Source of the DNA: Tieghemiomyces parasiticus
Lineage: Eukaryota > Kickxellomycota > Dimargaritomycetes > Dimargaritales > Dimargaritaceae
Direction of reading: 5' to 3'
Assembly (NCBI GenBank): GCA_027575765.1
Contig: JANBPT010001273.1
Span: 1-11,434, forward strand
Length of the DNA: 11,434 nt
Shown: positions 1-8,746 of the stretch, piece after piece
Layout of the letters: every line of letters begins with the position of its first letter
How positions within the stretch are numbered: the first letter of the stretch is position 1
The notes under the pieces: model-generated
Database searches by the model: none
The model's input: the letters and a program-made list of their open reading frames with translations, nothing else
What the model was told of the DNA's origin: nothing
Made by a program: the position numbers and the translations under genes

Positions 1-1816
1 CAGTGGGCGGCCACACTCCAACCCTGCGGCATTACCAGGCCTGATAGAGAGCCCCAACGACAGAACGTACATAAAAACGTGGAACTCGAGGCGGGCGGAG
101 ATGGGTGGCTCGGGAAGCGGTAGTGGTGAAGGTGTAAGCGGTTGGATGGGTAGGAAGACGAGTGACGTCGACTAGAGTGGCAGGTACTATTACGTCGAGC
201 AGGTTACGAAGGGAAGTTTTGCACAACGCGTTGAAAAATTCCTAAATAGGCGATTGGAGAAGATCGGGAGGGATGGATACAACGTATGGACGGATAATCA
301 CTGTTGGAATGAGCTTGGTGGAGTTACTGATAGGCAGGATGGGGTTCCAAGGCTTTAAAAAAAACTATTCGGCTGAGGTGAGGCACCGTTGTCTTGGGGC
401 GGAATTAACAAGTACTGGAGATTCAGACAGGAGAACGTTTATGATTACAAGAGTAAGGTAAGGTGGTAGGCATGACAAGTTGCGCACTACAGGTGTTGCA
501 ATATCGTGATGGTGAGCGCATCGTGCCCTTTTTAAACCTTCCACTTGCCAATAACATAGACCGCGGCTGACCAGCCGTTGCGGCGGTAGGAGCGGGCCGT
601 CCTGACACACCGCCTACCCCCTTCGTTTCCCTCGGGATATGAAATTGAAGCACGCTGCGGGTTCGTCTGTAGCCGGTGCGGGGGGCTTCAATTCCTCATG
701 ATAAAGGCCAGCTTGGGTCACCTGCATCTTCACGCAGCCCTTCCGCAGGCCCCCTTTTCCTTGGGGTGCGGGTCAAGGATTCATGTAAACCTCGCCGGCT
801 ATCCCAAGGCATGTTAGTGGGCATGCCAAGCCACGCCCACCCCTCTCTACTACCGATTAATCCTATAATCACCCCACTTTACAACGATAGGTCCACCCTC
901 TTTTCATTCGCCCTGGGAAACTATAATTCCCGACACGGCATCTGGGGGAGGGAGGGAAGGTGAATCACGTCACCCCCTCAGCGGGTTGTTTACGATAACG
1001 GCGTTGGTGTAAATAGAGTGCGGGAGTGGAGGAAGAGACGCTAGTCACCCCATTCACCAAGTCCACCGCACTGTCATTATTGGAGGGTACGGAGTCGGGA
1101 TTATTTTTGGCCACCTTCAAGGCACACCCATGCCCACACCATGTCTATACTACTATATGGGTCAATCAAGCGGTACCCGAAACACATCATTCATGCGAAC
1201 GACGCGTCCAGTCCGAAATAGATCAACTCACGTCACCCTAGATTACTCCGGCTACGTTTGTAGGTAACTTGTTAATGATTCCCATCCCACCCTGGTTGTC
1301 ACGCACGCCTCGGCGGCTGTGCAACCGACCTCACGGCAGTTTAAGCATTCGAAGGATAATGCCAGGGGGAACAGGGACTATGACCGATAGATAGTATAGG
1401 CCACCCCGTTCGACAACCGCCACGGTTTCGCCGCATCAAGAGGTAGCGCAGCACCGATTGGCCGGGTCATCCGGTGATTTGGAGGCTTACAGCTAATGAA
1501 TCCTTGCCAGACAACACCCTGGTGGTAGGGGTCCGGACAGAAATACATTTCCCCTCTCTTCCAAGGTGATAGCGACATGTGGTCAAGATGGTGGGTTTTC
1601 AATGCTGAAAGAAAACCAACGCTGCACCGTGTACTCACTTTATCGAGCTGACCAAAAAAAGGGCACCGACTGTACTAGTAGTAAGCTTGGTAGGGTGGGA
1701 AATCAGGTTACAATGAAAGGGCGGGAAAGGAGATGACCACGAGTGGTGGAGGGTGTGCAGCGGAGAAAGGTTGGGGGGAGAAGTGGGATAAAGCGAAAAT
1801 GCAATCTAAAGAGTGA
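1..1816. other. No gene seen
   Basis: I find no open frame here that looks like protein and no RNA gene. The frames present are short, overlap on both strands and are rich in Arg, Ser, His and Cys, as expected of shadow translation. Base composition is mixed and there is no tandem repeat. Two copies of TTGTTTAC fall in or next to this stretch (986-993 and, just beyond it, 1892-1899). A purine-rich patch lies at about 1715-1800. A good minus-strand splice donor sequence (GTGAGTAC, near 1633-1640) is present, but no convincing exon pairs with it. Confidence 0.5.
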
Positions 1817-2515
1817 ATGAAGTGGTGTATAACGCAGAATGTGTGTGTGCGGCCTGGGAGCGAAGGAGCAGGAGGGAGTAAGAGACATCCATTGTTTACG
1901 ATAAGCGTTGACGAGCGATCCCTTCCCATTGGCCAGTGGCTTCCCCCCTCTTGTGTTTACACTAACCGGTCCGACCGCCACCTGATTGGGTCGTGGTGGA
2001 AACGGAGCATTCGAAACGGCGGAATCCACAGGGGTAGAAGGGAGTTAAGACGGAGTACTGGGGGGGATGGGCTTGTTTACATATTGCCTATTCCAGCACT
2101 AAACCGTCCTACCACTCGGCCCAATTTATCCACCGCCCGTCGTTTGGGTGAGTCCAGCTCGTACACATGTACACACTGTCTGAGTCAGTCCATTCTAGGC
2201 CCAGCGAACGAGCGACCACACGCGTTGGTCCTGGGTGTAGCTGACACTATACACCACCAAGGCCAACCTTTCACCTGCCATTCTGGTTGGCCGATTCATT
2301 TCGACCGTTGTAACAGCGGGCACCTTTCCCCTAGTCGTCTCGGGTGCAGAGATGTGTCTGCATGTAGGGCCGGGAGGGAGGTGGAAGGAGGTGATCTACG
2401 GCCTACAACACGTCGACCCGAATTAACAACGCGTCGCTTCCACAATTCTTTCCACTTCAGGTTGAGGGTACATGTCGCCTCCCCTGTACTCCATACTGAT
2501 AACGCTGGCGGGTAA
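1817..2515 (+). CDS. Longest open frame, doubtful hypothetical protein
   Basis: This is the longest uninterrupted frame in the window, 232 codons from an ATG that directly follows an in-frame TGA. I do not recognise it. The translation is rich in Arg, Ser, His, Thr and Cys and poor in Lys, Ala and Glu, with no hydrophobic core pattern, signal peptide or membrane segment. A CxxC pair at about residues 117-120 and other Cys/His residues up to about residue 182 could suggest a metal site, but the spacing fits no zinc-finger class I know. The local DNA is fairly GC-rich, which lengthens chance frames: for six frames over 11 kb, a frame of this size is uncommon but not rare. It also contains three TGTTTAC motifs. 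My view is that it is probably non-coding; a real but orphan gene cannot be excluded. Confidence 0.15.
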   Translation: MKWCITQNVCVRPGSEGAGGSKRHPLFTISVDERSLPIGQWLPPSCVYTNRSDRHLIGSWWKRSIRNGGIHRGRRELRRSTGGDGLVYILPIPALNRPTTRPNLSTARRLGESSSYTCTHCLSQSILGPANERPHALVLGVADTIHHQGQPFTCHSGWPIHFDRCNSGHLSPSRLGCRDVSACRAGREVEGGDLRPTTRRPELTTRRFHNSFHFRLRVHVASPVLHTDNAGG

Positions 2516-2849
2516 GCAAGTGGCAACCTGGCTGTGTGTGGCGTGGTTAGTGCCAACGGGGTAAGGCGATAACGCTCTAGGACGGCGGGTGGGGCCAAAG
2601 GAAGAGACGCGGTTGGCTGGTGACGAGCGCAGCTGCCAGTTTTTCATTTAACTCTGCGCGAGGGGCCATTCAACATACCGAAAATGGCAGGGAGCTTCAT
2701 CAACATCCCCCCTTCCTCCTTCCTTCGTACTGTAAACAGATCTGTGTGTGTAGGCGGTGTTGACTCGCCCAGACCTGGCTTTTTTACACTTGACGCGTCG
2801 GGGTGCCTAGAGCCCATCAAGACTACTCCCTCATTTTGCCAGGTAACCG
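2516..2849. other. No gene seen
   Basis: Nothing supportable as a gene. It contains one GTAAACA site (2732-2738, minus-strand TGTTTAC). A CTAAC branch-like sequence followed by a CACACAG acceptor-like sequence lies on the minus strand near 2525-2550, but no donor or exon goes with it. Confidence 0.4.
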
Positions 2850-3310
2850 GGCCGCCCTCGCCCGACCTTTAACACCCCCTTTTGTTAACCCTAATGTCGC
2901 CAGCCCCGTCACTGTTCTCCCGGGCCCCTTACCCCTCCCTATGCGCCCCAGGCCGCACGGTTAAGCCCCGTCTGCCCGCCCGTTTGACCTCTCTGAGGCT
3001 CTCTCCCAGCAACCTTCCCCCTTTCCTGGCCTCCTCTCTCCCCTTCCCCCCCACCCACCCACATCCCCTTTCGTCCCGGGTGTAGGCTTAACACCCCAGA
3101 GGACCGCCCGCCACACACAGACTTCGCCCACCTCCTCCCCTCACCTCTACCACTGCGCCCCCAGTACTGGCACAACTGCCCGCCCGCGACCCACGGTTCA
3201 CCTCCTCCGCATTGGGCCCAACATCCCCTCCTTCCCTTATGTACTGGCCACGTCCTCGATTGACGCCTCCGCCCACTTCCTCCTTAACCAACACCCCCAC
3301 TGTCCGCATT
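2850..3310 (+). other. C-rich polypyrimidine tract
   Basis: The plus strand is strongly biased to C and T for about 450 bases, most extremely at 3000-3070 where purines are roughly one base in six. Open frames on both strands here are low-complexity products of that bias (Pro/Ser/Leu on plus, Gly/Arg on minus) and I do not call them genes. Such strand-asymmetric tracts can form triplex or i-motif structures and often lie in promoters, introns or untranslated regions. No specific role can be read from the sequence. Confidence 0.7.
3040..3060 (-). other. G-quadruplex motif, short loops
   Basis: On the plus strand, C-runs of 4, 7, 3 and 3 are separated by TT, A and A. The minus strand therefore reads four G-runs of three or more with loops of 1-2 bases, the class of motif known to fold most stably in vitro. 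It sits inside the C-rich tract. Folding in the cell is not shown. Confidence 0.7.
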
Positions 3311-5239
3311 GGTCGAGCGAAGGGCCACGCTTAAAGTCCTCAATGCTATGGCTCATGACTAGGTCATACGTGGGCGGGGTAAACTAAGGAGCACCCAAGG
3401 GGGAGGCTAATTGCTCGCACTAAGCTTGGTACAAATCAGCCTTGAAGTCATTATCTAGACCGCCAAAGGTACGGATTCGAACTGTCCTTCTACATACCGT
3501 ATGGTCGAACAGTATGCAGCACAGACAATGTGAAATGGGCAACGTGCCAGGCGTACCTAGGGGCGGTCTTTTTTTTTACAAGCGCTTCACAGGAGGGGGA
3601 TTGAAAGTAATATACCTAGAAGGGATCCAACACCCATTTCCCATCCAGGGGATCTGAGGGGAGCAATAATACCAGGTAGAGAGTACAGACGGTATGTCAA
3701 GAACGCGGGAGGAGTCTACTGTCTTTCAAAGCTCCAACGGGGCGGTTGACCGTGGGCCGAGATGACCCGTTATCGCCTAATTTCCAAGGTACGCGTGCTC
3801 TGGGCTTAATTAACCAATACTCCCTTGGTTTCCCAGGCCTCCGGTGCAAGGTGAATTCCAGATGCCCAAAACTGGGTCCAATCCTAGGGCAATCCATTTC
3901 GAACTCCGCTCAGATTGCTCAGCATGGATAATTGCGGTAAAATTGACGATACGGCCATAGGCAAGCGCCTCATTGGGGTGACCCGACACCATCCCTTTTC
4001 CGCAGGTCAAAAATAGCCCAGCTGTTCATCGTCGACTCCGGTTCATATACGGCGATGACAACGGACCCCCGGGACGATCGGTCCTGATACATTTATTTTA
4101 GGCATTCCTTCTTGCTCCTCACTCCCCCCTCCCCGTCAACCAGCTAACGGACAACCAACACTCCACGGACCCCAGTACCATTTTCCAAGACAGCGCTCCA
4201 CCCTGTCATATGCGCAATAAACCGTACCTAGGCGTTTACTTGACGGTAGGACCCTTCAAGTCTGCCCTCGGCTCCCCAAGCCTATAGGTGTACGTCTGTG
4301 GGTGAGCTATAGCCGCTTATTTTCCATCCCGTCCGCTCTTCTGTTTTCGCACCTTTCCACCCATATGTCAACCTTGCCAGCCGAGGGTTGGCTGGCTTGT
4401 TTACTTTTACGTGCCGCGCAACACCCATAACGGGCCGAAGATCGACGGTCATTGCATCTCCTTTCCCTTTACCCTGCTTTACAGTACCTGTTCAGAAAAA
4501 TAATGAGGCGTACGGGGGAGAATGGGACAAATTCTCAACATTAAGCCCCACTGGTACCCCAAAGATGGTGAATGGGTGAACAGTGCTTGCCGATGGAGAG
4601 CTGACCCCGCCCTGGGCAGAAACAGGGTGGCGATCGCTCGGTGAACCGCTGAGGTCATCGTCAGGCCAGATAGGTCCACCTAGACCGCCCAAGTCTGCGT
4701 ATGATTCCCTTCCGAGCGTTACGTAGACCTTTACCTACCGTTTGTGTTTATTTGTCCAGGTACCGGCCGACGTCACGTTCCTTTTCATGCCTATAACGCC
4801 TGTCCGCTGCCTCCTTCCCGATTCTGGATAATATGGTACCTGCTTTAGGGGCTACTTAAAACGAGCGCTAATGGCGTGAGTCTGTTAAGGAGCCCACCAC
4901 CCCTGGGCTAGGTACATGGAGTTGGCTGTCGCCAAAGACAATTTGCCCTGGTACTGGTCTAGACACAAGTCGGGACAGCCGACCATCGACCAGCAAGGGG
5001 ACGGTTAGGCTGACACACGTACACCTCTCTCCCTTTATCTCCTCCTCTCCAACATCTGCGCCAAATTAATTAATACATCGGGCCATTACTCCACCTCGTT
5101 TCTCCCACTGCAGCATGCGCACCCGACAACATGCTTCCCCACGGCCAGACCTCGAGTCCGACGCGTTCATGAGATTTCCCTTGACCTTAGCTCGTCGGCG
5201 TGGCATATTATTGTAAACAATGAGGAATGCTCCTAGGGA
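3311..5239. other. No gene seen
   Basis: About 1.9 kb without a supportable gene. Frames are all under about 75 codons and overlap on both strands. Items visible: a B-box-like sequence on the minus strand near 3472-3481 without the rest of a tRNA; a pyrimidine-rich run at about 4101-4135 followed by CTAAC (about 4143) and a CCCCAG acceptor-like sequence, without a matching exon; and two TTGTTTAC motifs (4397-4404 on plus, 5213-5220 on minus). Confidence 0.45.
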
Positions 5240-5251
5240 AAACAACAGGAT

Positions 5252-5277
5252 GGGGAGGGGAGGAGGGAAGCGGGGGG
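5252..5277 (+). other. G-quadruplex motif
   Basis: Plus-strand G-runs of 4, 4, 3 and 6 with loops of 1, 4 and 4 bases, within a purine-rich stretch of about 60 bases. This meets the usual G3+ N1-7 definition. It has the opposite strand polarity to the motif at 3040-3060. Confidence 0.7.
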
Positions 5278-5401
5278 ATTACGGTTTTGGGAAAGGGGAG
5301 GGCTACTCACCCTTAATTTATTTTTTTGGAACCCGGACATTTAGTTTCAGGGTCCACACCCCGGGTCCGAGCTCATCTTGAGTTGTGAGGAAGTGTAGTA
5401 C

Positions 5402-5425
5402 GGGGGGGAGGAAGCGGGGCTAGGG
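5402..5425 (+). other. G-quadruplex motif
   Basis: A run of seven G can be divided into two tracts; further G-runs of 4 and 3 follow with loops of 7 and 3 bases. This is a second plus-strand quadruplex motif about 125 bases after the first, less compact and so less certain to fold. Confidence 0.5.
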
Positions 5426-5816
5426 AGAGCAGATGGGAGAGAAGGCGTTGGATGGGGCGCAAACTTCTATTCGAAGAAGTCCAATACTTGGCTCGGCGGC
5501 AGATTCTTTCACGGCTTACCGGCCGCCCGCTTGCCTAAGCCCTACCTCACCTCCCCTTTCTTTCCCTTGACCACTCGGAGAGCGGCACAATGCTTTTCTA
5601 CATAATCCAGTTACGGAAACGGTATCGATGGGGAGGGGGGCGCTGCTCTAGCAGAACCTGGGTCCCTGACCCCCCTCCTTTCGGACCCTATCTCATCATT
5701 TCCCGCTTCGTGTTCATCTTGTATGTACCAGCCACGGTAGTGTGTGGTATCAGGGCGGGGCCTCGATAAAGTGGGGTGCTGTACTCTGACTGGACGAGTC
5801 ACTTGTTCCCATTGGT
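5426..5816. other. No gene seen
   Basis: No gene supported. The stretch contains a minus-strand donor-like GTAAGC (near 5510-5520) and ordinary mixed sequence. Confidence 0.4.
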
Positions 5817-6104
5817 GTGGGTCAACGGCCAGTGTTGTCGTGTAGGAGGGCGAATAAGGACGGCGCCATTGTTGACGCGTTCATGTCCCACCTCCTTGTC
5901 CCTTATCTCTCCACCCATGGCGGGGCGATGTCCGTTTGTTTACATTTTACTCTGTCGATTACGCATCTTAATATGGTAGCGACCAGGGCTAAATCGTCTG
6001 ACCTACCCTACCTCCATACCCGTGACCTAATTAGGGACGGAGGTGGAAGAATTCCCTCTGTGATTGATATCCTTCAGGAATCGATCGCAGGTGCGCTAAT
6101 CTGA
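5817..6104 (+). CDS. Possible exon, unrecognised protein
   Basis: An open frame of 95 codons beginning at GTG, so if it is real it is more likely an exon than a whole gene; the first in-frame ATG is at about residue 23. The codons from about residue 13 onward show a strong preference for C or T in the third position and purine in the first, a pattern typical of true coding DNA. The translation has ordinary amounts of Asp, Leu, Val and Ile and a helical-looking C-terminus. I do not recognise a family. An upstream acceptor could lie just before the Asp codon at about 5859, where the sequence reads AATAAG. A TTGTTTAC motif falls inside the frame (5936-5943). It is not longer than a chance frame could be. 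Confidence 0.22.
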   Translation: MGQRPVLSCRRANKDGAIVDAFMSHLLVPYLSTHGGAMSVCLHFTLSITHLNMVATRAKSSDLPYLHTRDLIRDGGGRIPSVIDILQESIAGALI

Positions 6105-6297
6105 AGTGATATTTCTGCCGAAAGTGTTAACTATGTTGATACCCTGGTCCCCGCTCGCTAAAATCATAAACATCACCATTCGTATCCTGGGGGGAATCAG
6201 GTCATGCTGAAATACCCGGCCTAATCACAAAAGTTAGACTTATTCCTTTCCCGGAGGGCTGGCATCAACCTAGAGATAGCTAAGGGTTACAGGCTTC

Positions 6298-6304
6298 TGT
6301 TTAC
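6298..6304 (+). other. TGTTTAC motif (forkhead-type core)
   Basis: One of ten exact copies of this 7-mer in the window (both strands). The copies start at 986, 1892, 1954, 2073, 2732, 4397, 5213, 5936, 6298 and 10318, counting the larger TTGTTTAC unit where present. The sequence matches the core bound by forkhead transcription factors. Binding here is inference. Confidence 0.4.
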
Positions 6305-6395
6305 CAAACGGGCGGGCGGTGTTCCAGCCACGTAGGGAGGCGGGCACGCCGGTTCAAGATTATTTTTTTATATACTGCTGAGTCCTGTCCCATAG

Positions 6396-6477
6396 CCCCC
6401 CCCCCACCGTAACGCAACCTGCAAGCATGGACTGCGGGTGGGGGGTTTTCAGAAATAGGCAAGTGACAGGGGGGGGG
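6396..6477. repeat. Facing poly-C and poly-G runs with inverted repeat
   Basis: A run of ten C (6396-6405) is followed by ACC. Thirty bases on, GGTGGGGGG (6437-6445) is the exact reverse complement of CCCCCCACC (6400-6408), giving a possible 9-bp stem with a 28-base loop. A further run of nine G lies at 6469-6477. Homopolymer runs of this length are also prone to sequencing and assembly length errors. Confidence 0.65.
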
Positions 6478-6489
6478 TGGTAGTGGTAA

Positions 6490-6762
6490 TCAACAGTGCG
6501 GTGTAACCGGTACCTTCGCTTCTATCCGTTCGTGAGTGTGTAGACCAAAAGACTTCGCTTCCACTTGGTATACCTGGAAAGGCTTAAGCTGTCCTTGTAG
6601 ATAGCGCTCAATGCCTTTCTCAGTAGAACTCAGCCACTCTTCCGTTGTCCAGTTGGTAAAACCCCAAGTGCCGGCATTGGATAAGCCTGGGAGGGTGGAA
6701 ACGTGGTACAGCGTTCCATTCACCGTCACTGTTTCAATAGACAGCGGTTGGGTATCCGAAAC
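6490..6762 (-). CDS. Possible exon, unrecognised protein
   Basis: The minus strand is open for 90 codons from just after a TAA (6765-6763) to a TGA at 6492-6490. It contains no Met, so it could only be an internal or last exon. The translation looks like a soluble protein: balanced Glu and Lys, several Trp and Tyr, no low complexity. It includes the stretch GTWGFTNWTTEEWL near the middle and an acidic-basic C-terminus. I recognise no family. A CTAAC branch-like sequence followed by CAG lies just upstream (about 6795-6770 on the minus strand), but using that acceptor would put a stop in the frame, so a different splice site would be needed. This weakens the call. Confidence 0.22.
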   Translation of the reverse strand, partial: VSDTQPLSIETVTVNGTLYHVSTLPGLSNAGTWGFTNWTTEEWLSSTEKGIERYLQGQLKPFQVYQVEAKSFGLHTHERIEAKVPVTPHC

Positions 6763-6994
6763 TTAGTCCTGCTTAGCAATTGGCACTTGTTAGTCGGTGG
6801 ATTTGCTGGACTGACTAACGACCAGGGTGGAATATGTAGATGCGGGGAACGAAGAATGCGGAGGTGTGTATTCCTGTATACTAAAGTGTGTGGACGTGGG
6901 AAAGCTGTTTGGCGTGCTTAAGCCTACATTGTAATAGGGTACTTTACAACCCCCAGCGACTGGGCGGGCTCACACTGTCGATACGCGGCCCCTA

Positions 6995-7399
6995 ACCGGA
7001 TTGGACGCCCAGCCATCTGATAGTTGGTTCTGCTCGGCTACGCTTGGCTCGGGGGTGATACTGACAGTCAGAGTAAGCGTTGGTCCAAAATCAGCTACCA
7101 TCGTACCCTTCTTCACATTTACATGGCAGCTTGACAAGGTGCTTGCCCTTGAAGCAGCCCTAAACAATCTGGGCTCTACCTACCTCCTTCATATCCCATC
7201 AGCTACTTCCCTAGCACCCCTTAACGGTGCAATAAACGTAACCCAATCCCTCCGAGGTCAATTGACCCCCATATTGCCACTCGAGAGACTTCCTCCATAC
7301 GGTGCCCGGTTTACGGCCAATTCACCTAGCTACTGGATTTCCCAGCACAGCGACGGCGGAGCATGGTTTCGTCTGAGCAGCCTAGCAGGTGCTTTCTAA
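6995..7399 (+). CDS. Possible last exon, unrecognised protein
   Basis: Open for over 130 codons to a TAA at 7397-7399. There is no ATG in the frame, so it would be an exon. A textbook-like fungal acceptor lies at its start: CTAAC at 6992-6996, then CAG at 7010-7012, after which the frame continues in phase 0. The translation has alternating polar and hydrophobic residues with many Leu, Ala, Ser, Thr and Pro and a few Trp, with no recognisable motif. The minus strand of the first half (7167-6970) is also open with a plausible protein composition, so the strand is uncertain. I found no donor upstream that clearly pairs with the acceptor. Confidence 0.25.
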   Translation, partial: TGLDAQPSDSWFCSATLGSGVILTVRVSVGPKSATIVPFFTFTWQLDKVLALEAALNNLGSTYLLHIPSATSLAPLNGAINVTQSLRGQLTPILPLERLPPYGARFTANSPSYWISQHSDGGAWFRLSSLAGAF

Positions 7400-7843
7400 G
7401 TATTAAAAAACAACACCACAAGATATTCACCCAAATGAATTCCCTTCTCTCATCCTACGAAGCTTTTAAGGCCTCAGGTATTACGTCAATGTACAATGGG
7501 AGCTGATTAACTATGCTGGTTTCAGATATCAATTGCAAACCAGCACGTAAAGCTCGATGCGTTGTTATTCATACCAGATATCCCATGTCGAAGAGCACCA
7601 CTCTGTTTTGAAAAACCAACGGATCGACGTAGCGCCCGGGGTCCAGGGTAGATATTGGAGGAGGAGGAGGAGGGGGGTGAATTGGGTCTGTGACTCGTCT
7701 CAGCTGACCTAACATCTCCAGCCATTACAACCCCGGCTCTCACACGCACACGTGCTCTCCCACCTTGTAACTCTATGTTGACCGAGGACGAGACGCATAC
7801 CATTTGCTAAGCAAAGGCGGCCTGTTATGAGCCGCAACATGCA
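7400..7843. other. Intergenic stretch with hairpin and GGA repeat
   Basis: No gene supported. It contains a perfect 9-bp inverted repeat (7514-7522 with 7537-7545, 14-base loop) and a GGA microsatellite at 7657-7671 ending in six G. A frame of 93 codons on the minus strand (7803-7522) crosses the microsatellite and is rich in Ser and Arg; I do not call it. Confidence 0.4.
7657..7677 (+). repeat. (GGA)5 microsatellite plus G6
   Basis: Five perfect GGA units (7657-7671) followed directly by six G. Short but uninterrupted. Confidence 0.85.
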
Positions 7844-8255
7844 TCAATATAGACCTATTTGCTTGATCACTCTCTCTGCTTGTAAGATTTCAGGCCAGAT
7901 GCCAGTATCCGACAATACAGCATAGTTCACACAGTTGGGCCCGTGGGGTCGCCTCTAATACAAGGTGGACACAGAGTGTGGACCATGTTGGAGTATGAAG
8001 TTAGTTCAGTTAGAGGTTAAGGCTTACTGGGCCGCTGGCCGTGGGTGTGGGAAGGCTTGCGTGGCGTGTCATAGAGTAAGGAACATTGATAGGCAGCATG
8101 GGTGGTTGGCATTTAGTATCATTTGATGCCCGGTGGGCCGTTTTGTAACCAATCAAATGCCCATCTAGCCCGGTTCCCAGTAAATAGCCCTTAGCCTGTA
8201 AGCAAGTCGGCGGATTAAAGAAATGTGACCGGGTGTAGCAGCTTAAAAGGGATAC
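7844..8255 (-). CDS. Candidate spliced gene, unrecognised protein
   Basis: Two minus-strand open segments join in frame across a 73-nt intron. The first runs from just after a TGA (8258-8256) to 8028, 76 codons. The intron is 8027-7955, with donor GTAAGC, two CTAAC branch-like sequences and acceptor TATTAG. The second segment runs from 7954 to a TGA at 7846-7844, 36 codons. The joined frame is 112 codons in phase 0. In-frame ATGs are at 8099 and 8072; if translation starts at 8099 the product is 60 residues, otherwise an earlier exon is needed. A CTGAC plus TTTTAAG acceptor-like sequence just inside the first segment (about 8265-8242) fits the latter. The first segment has Gly/Leu-rich then Pro/Thr-rich parts; the second ends in a helix-like stretch including WPEILQAERVIKQIG. 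I recognise no family. The model was picked by eye and could be chance. Confidence 0.27.
7955..8027 (-). other. Putative 73-nt intron
   Basis: Minus strand: donor GTAAGC directly after a CCA codon, two CTAAC-like branch sequences in the middle, and acceptor TATTAG. Length and signals fit short fungal introns. It joins two open segments without a frame change, and unspliced reading meets a TAA five codons past the donor. Confidence 0.35.
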
Positions 8256-8746
8256 TCAGGTTCGTCAGCTAATACTAATATATTGCTAAGCCATTAGTCC
8301 CGTATTTCCAACACCTGTCATGTAAATGTTATCAAAGGACAGCCTAAATAGAGAGACCCGAATTTTTCGGTACACTGTATCACCCCCCACCCTAGAAATT
8401 CGCGGCGGTAGATCGGCTCCTCTATTCTGTGTTTTGGAGGTAAGAGTGCACTATAGATTGCTTATACAGTGAAGGCAGGTAGACTTCTGCGGCTCGCCAT
8501 TACTTTTCCGGTAATGACAGGCACTTATAGCCACGGCACAGCCGCTAAAGGTGAAGGGAGGGGCCACCATTAGTCCCCTCATGGGTTGTGAATTAGTCGG
8601 AGAAATAATACGAACCTGACCATGGTGAAGTGAAAAAGAAAAGATATACGCGCCGATCTAGTTACTCTCATGTCATTGCAGCCGACAGCTGTATCATGGG
8701 CCACATCAATCAGCTACTATGACGTATACCGCATTGCTAGTGTTGT
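8256..8746. promoter_or_regulatory. Possible divergent intergenic region
   Basis: About 490 bases lie between the start sides of the minus-strand model (7844-8255) and the plus-strand model (8747-9210). If both are real, this is a shared divergent promoter region. I see no clear TATA element at a sensible distance from the plus-strand start. The region has no long open frame. Confidence 0.2.

Noticed and set aside
1703..2029. Minus-strand frame of 108 codons, rich in Pro, His and Phe
   Set aside because: It overlaps the longer plus-strand frame, has biased composition and no recognisable motif.
2884..2891. AACCCTAA, a telomere-like word
   Set aside because: A single copy with no tandem repetition.
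2882..3309. Overlapping frames in the C-rich tract (Pro/Ser/Leu on plus, Gly/Arg on minus)
   Set aside because: Low-complexity translations produced by base bias; C-rich DNA has few stops on either strand.
3442..3531. Possible second tRNA on the minus strand (B-box-like GTTCGAATCC near 3472-3481)
   Set aside because: The T stem does not pair, and no A box, acceptor stem or anticodon arm can be found around it.
5160..5887. GACGCGTTCATG present twice (about 5160 and 5874)
   Set aside because: A shared 12-mer is expected several times by chance in a window this long, and the flanks do not match.
6347..6372. GGTTCAAGATT followed by a T run, like a tRNA end with a Pol III terminator
   Set aside because: The B box lacks the required CC, and no cloverleaf can be built upstream.
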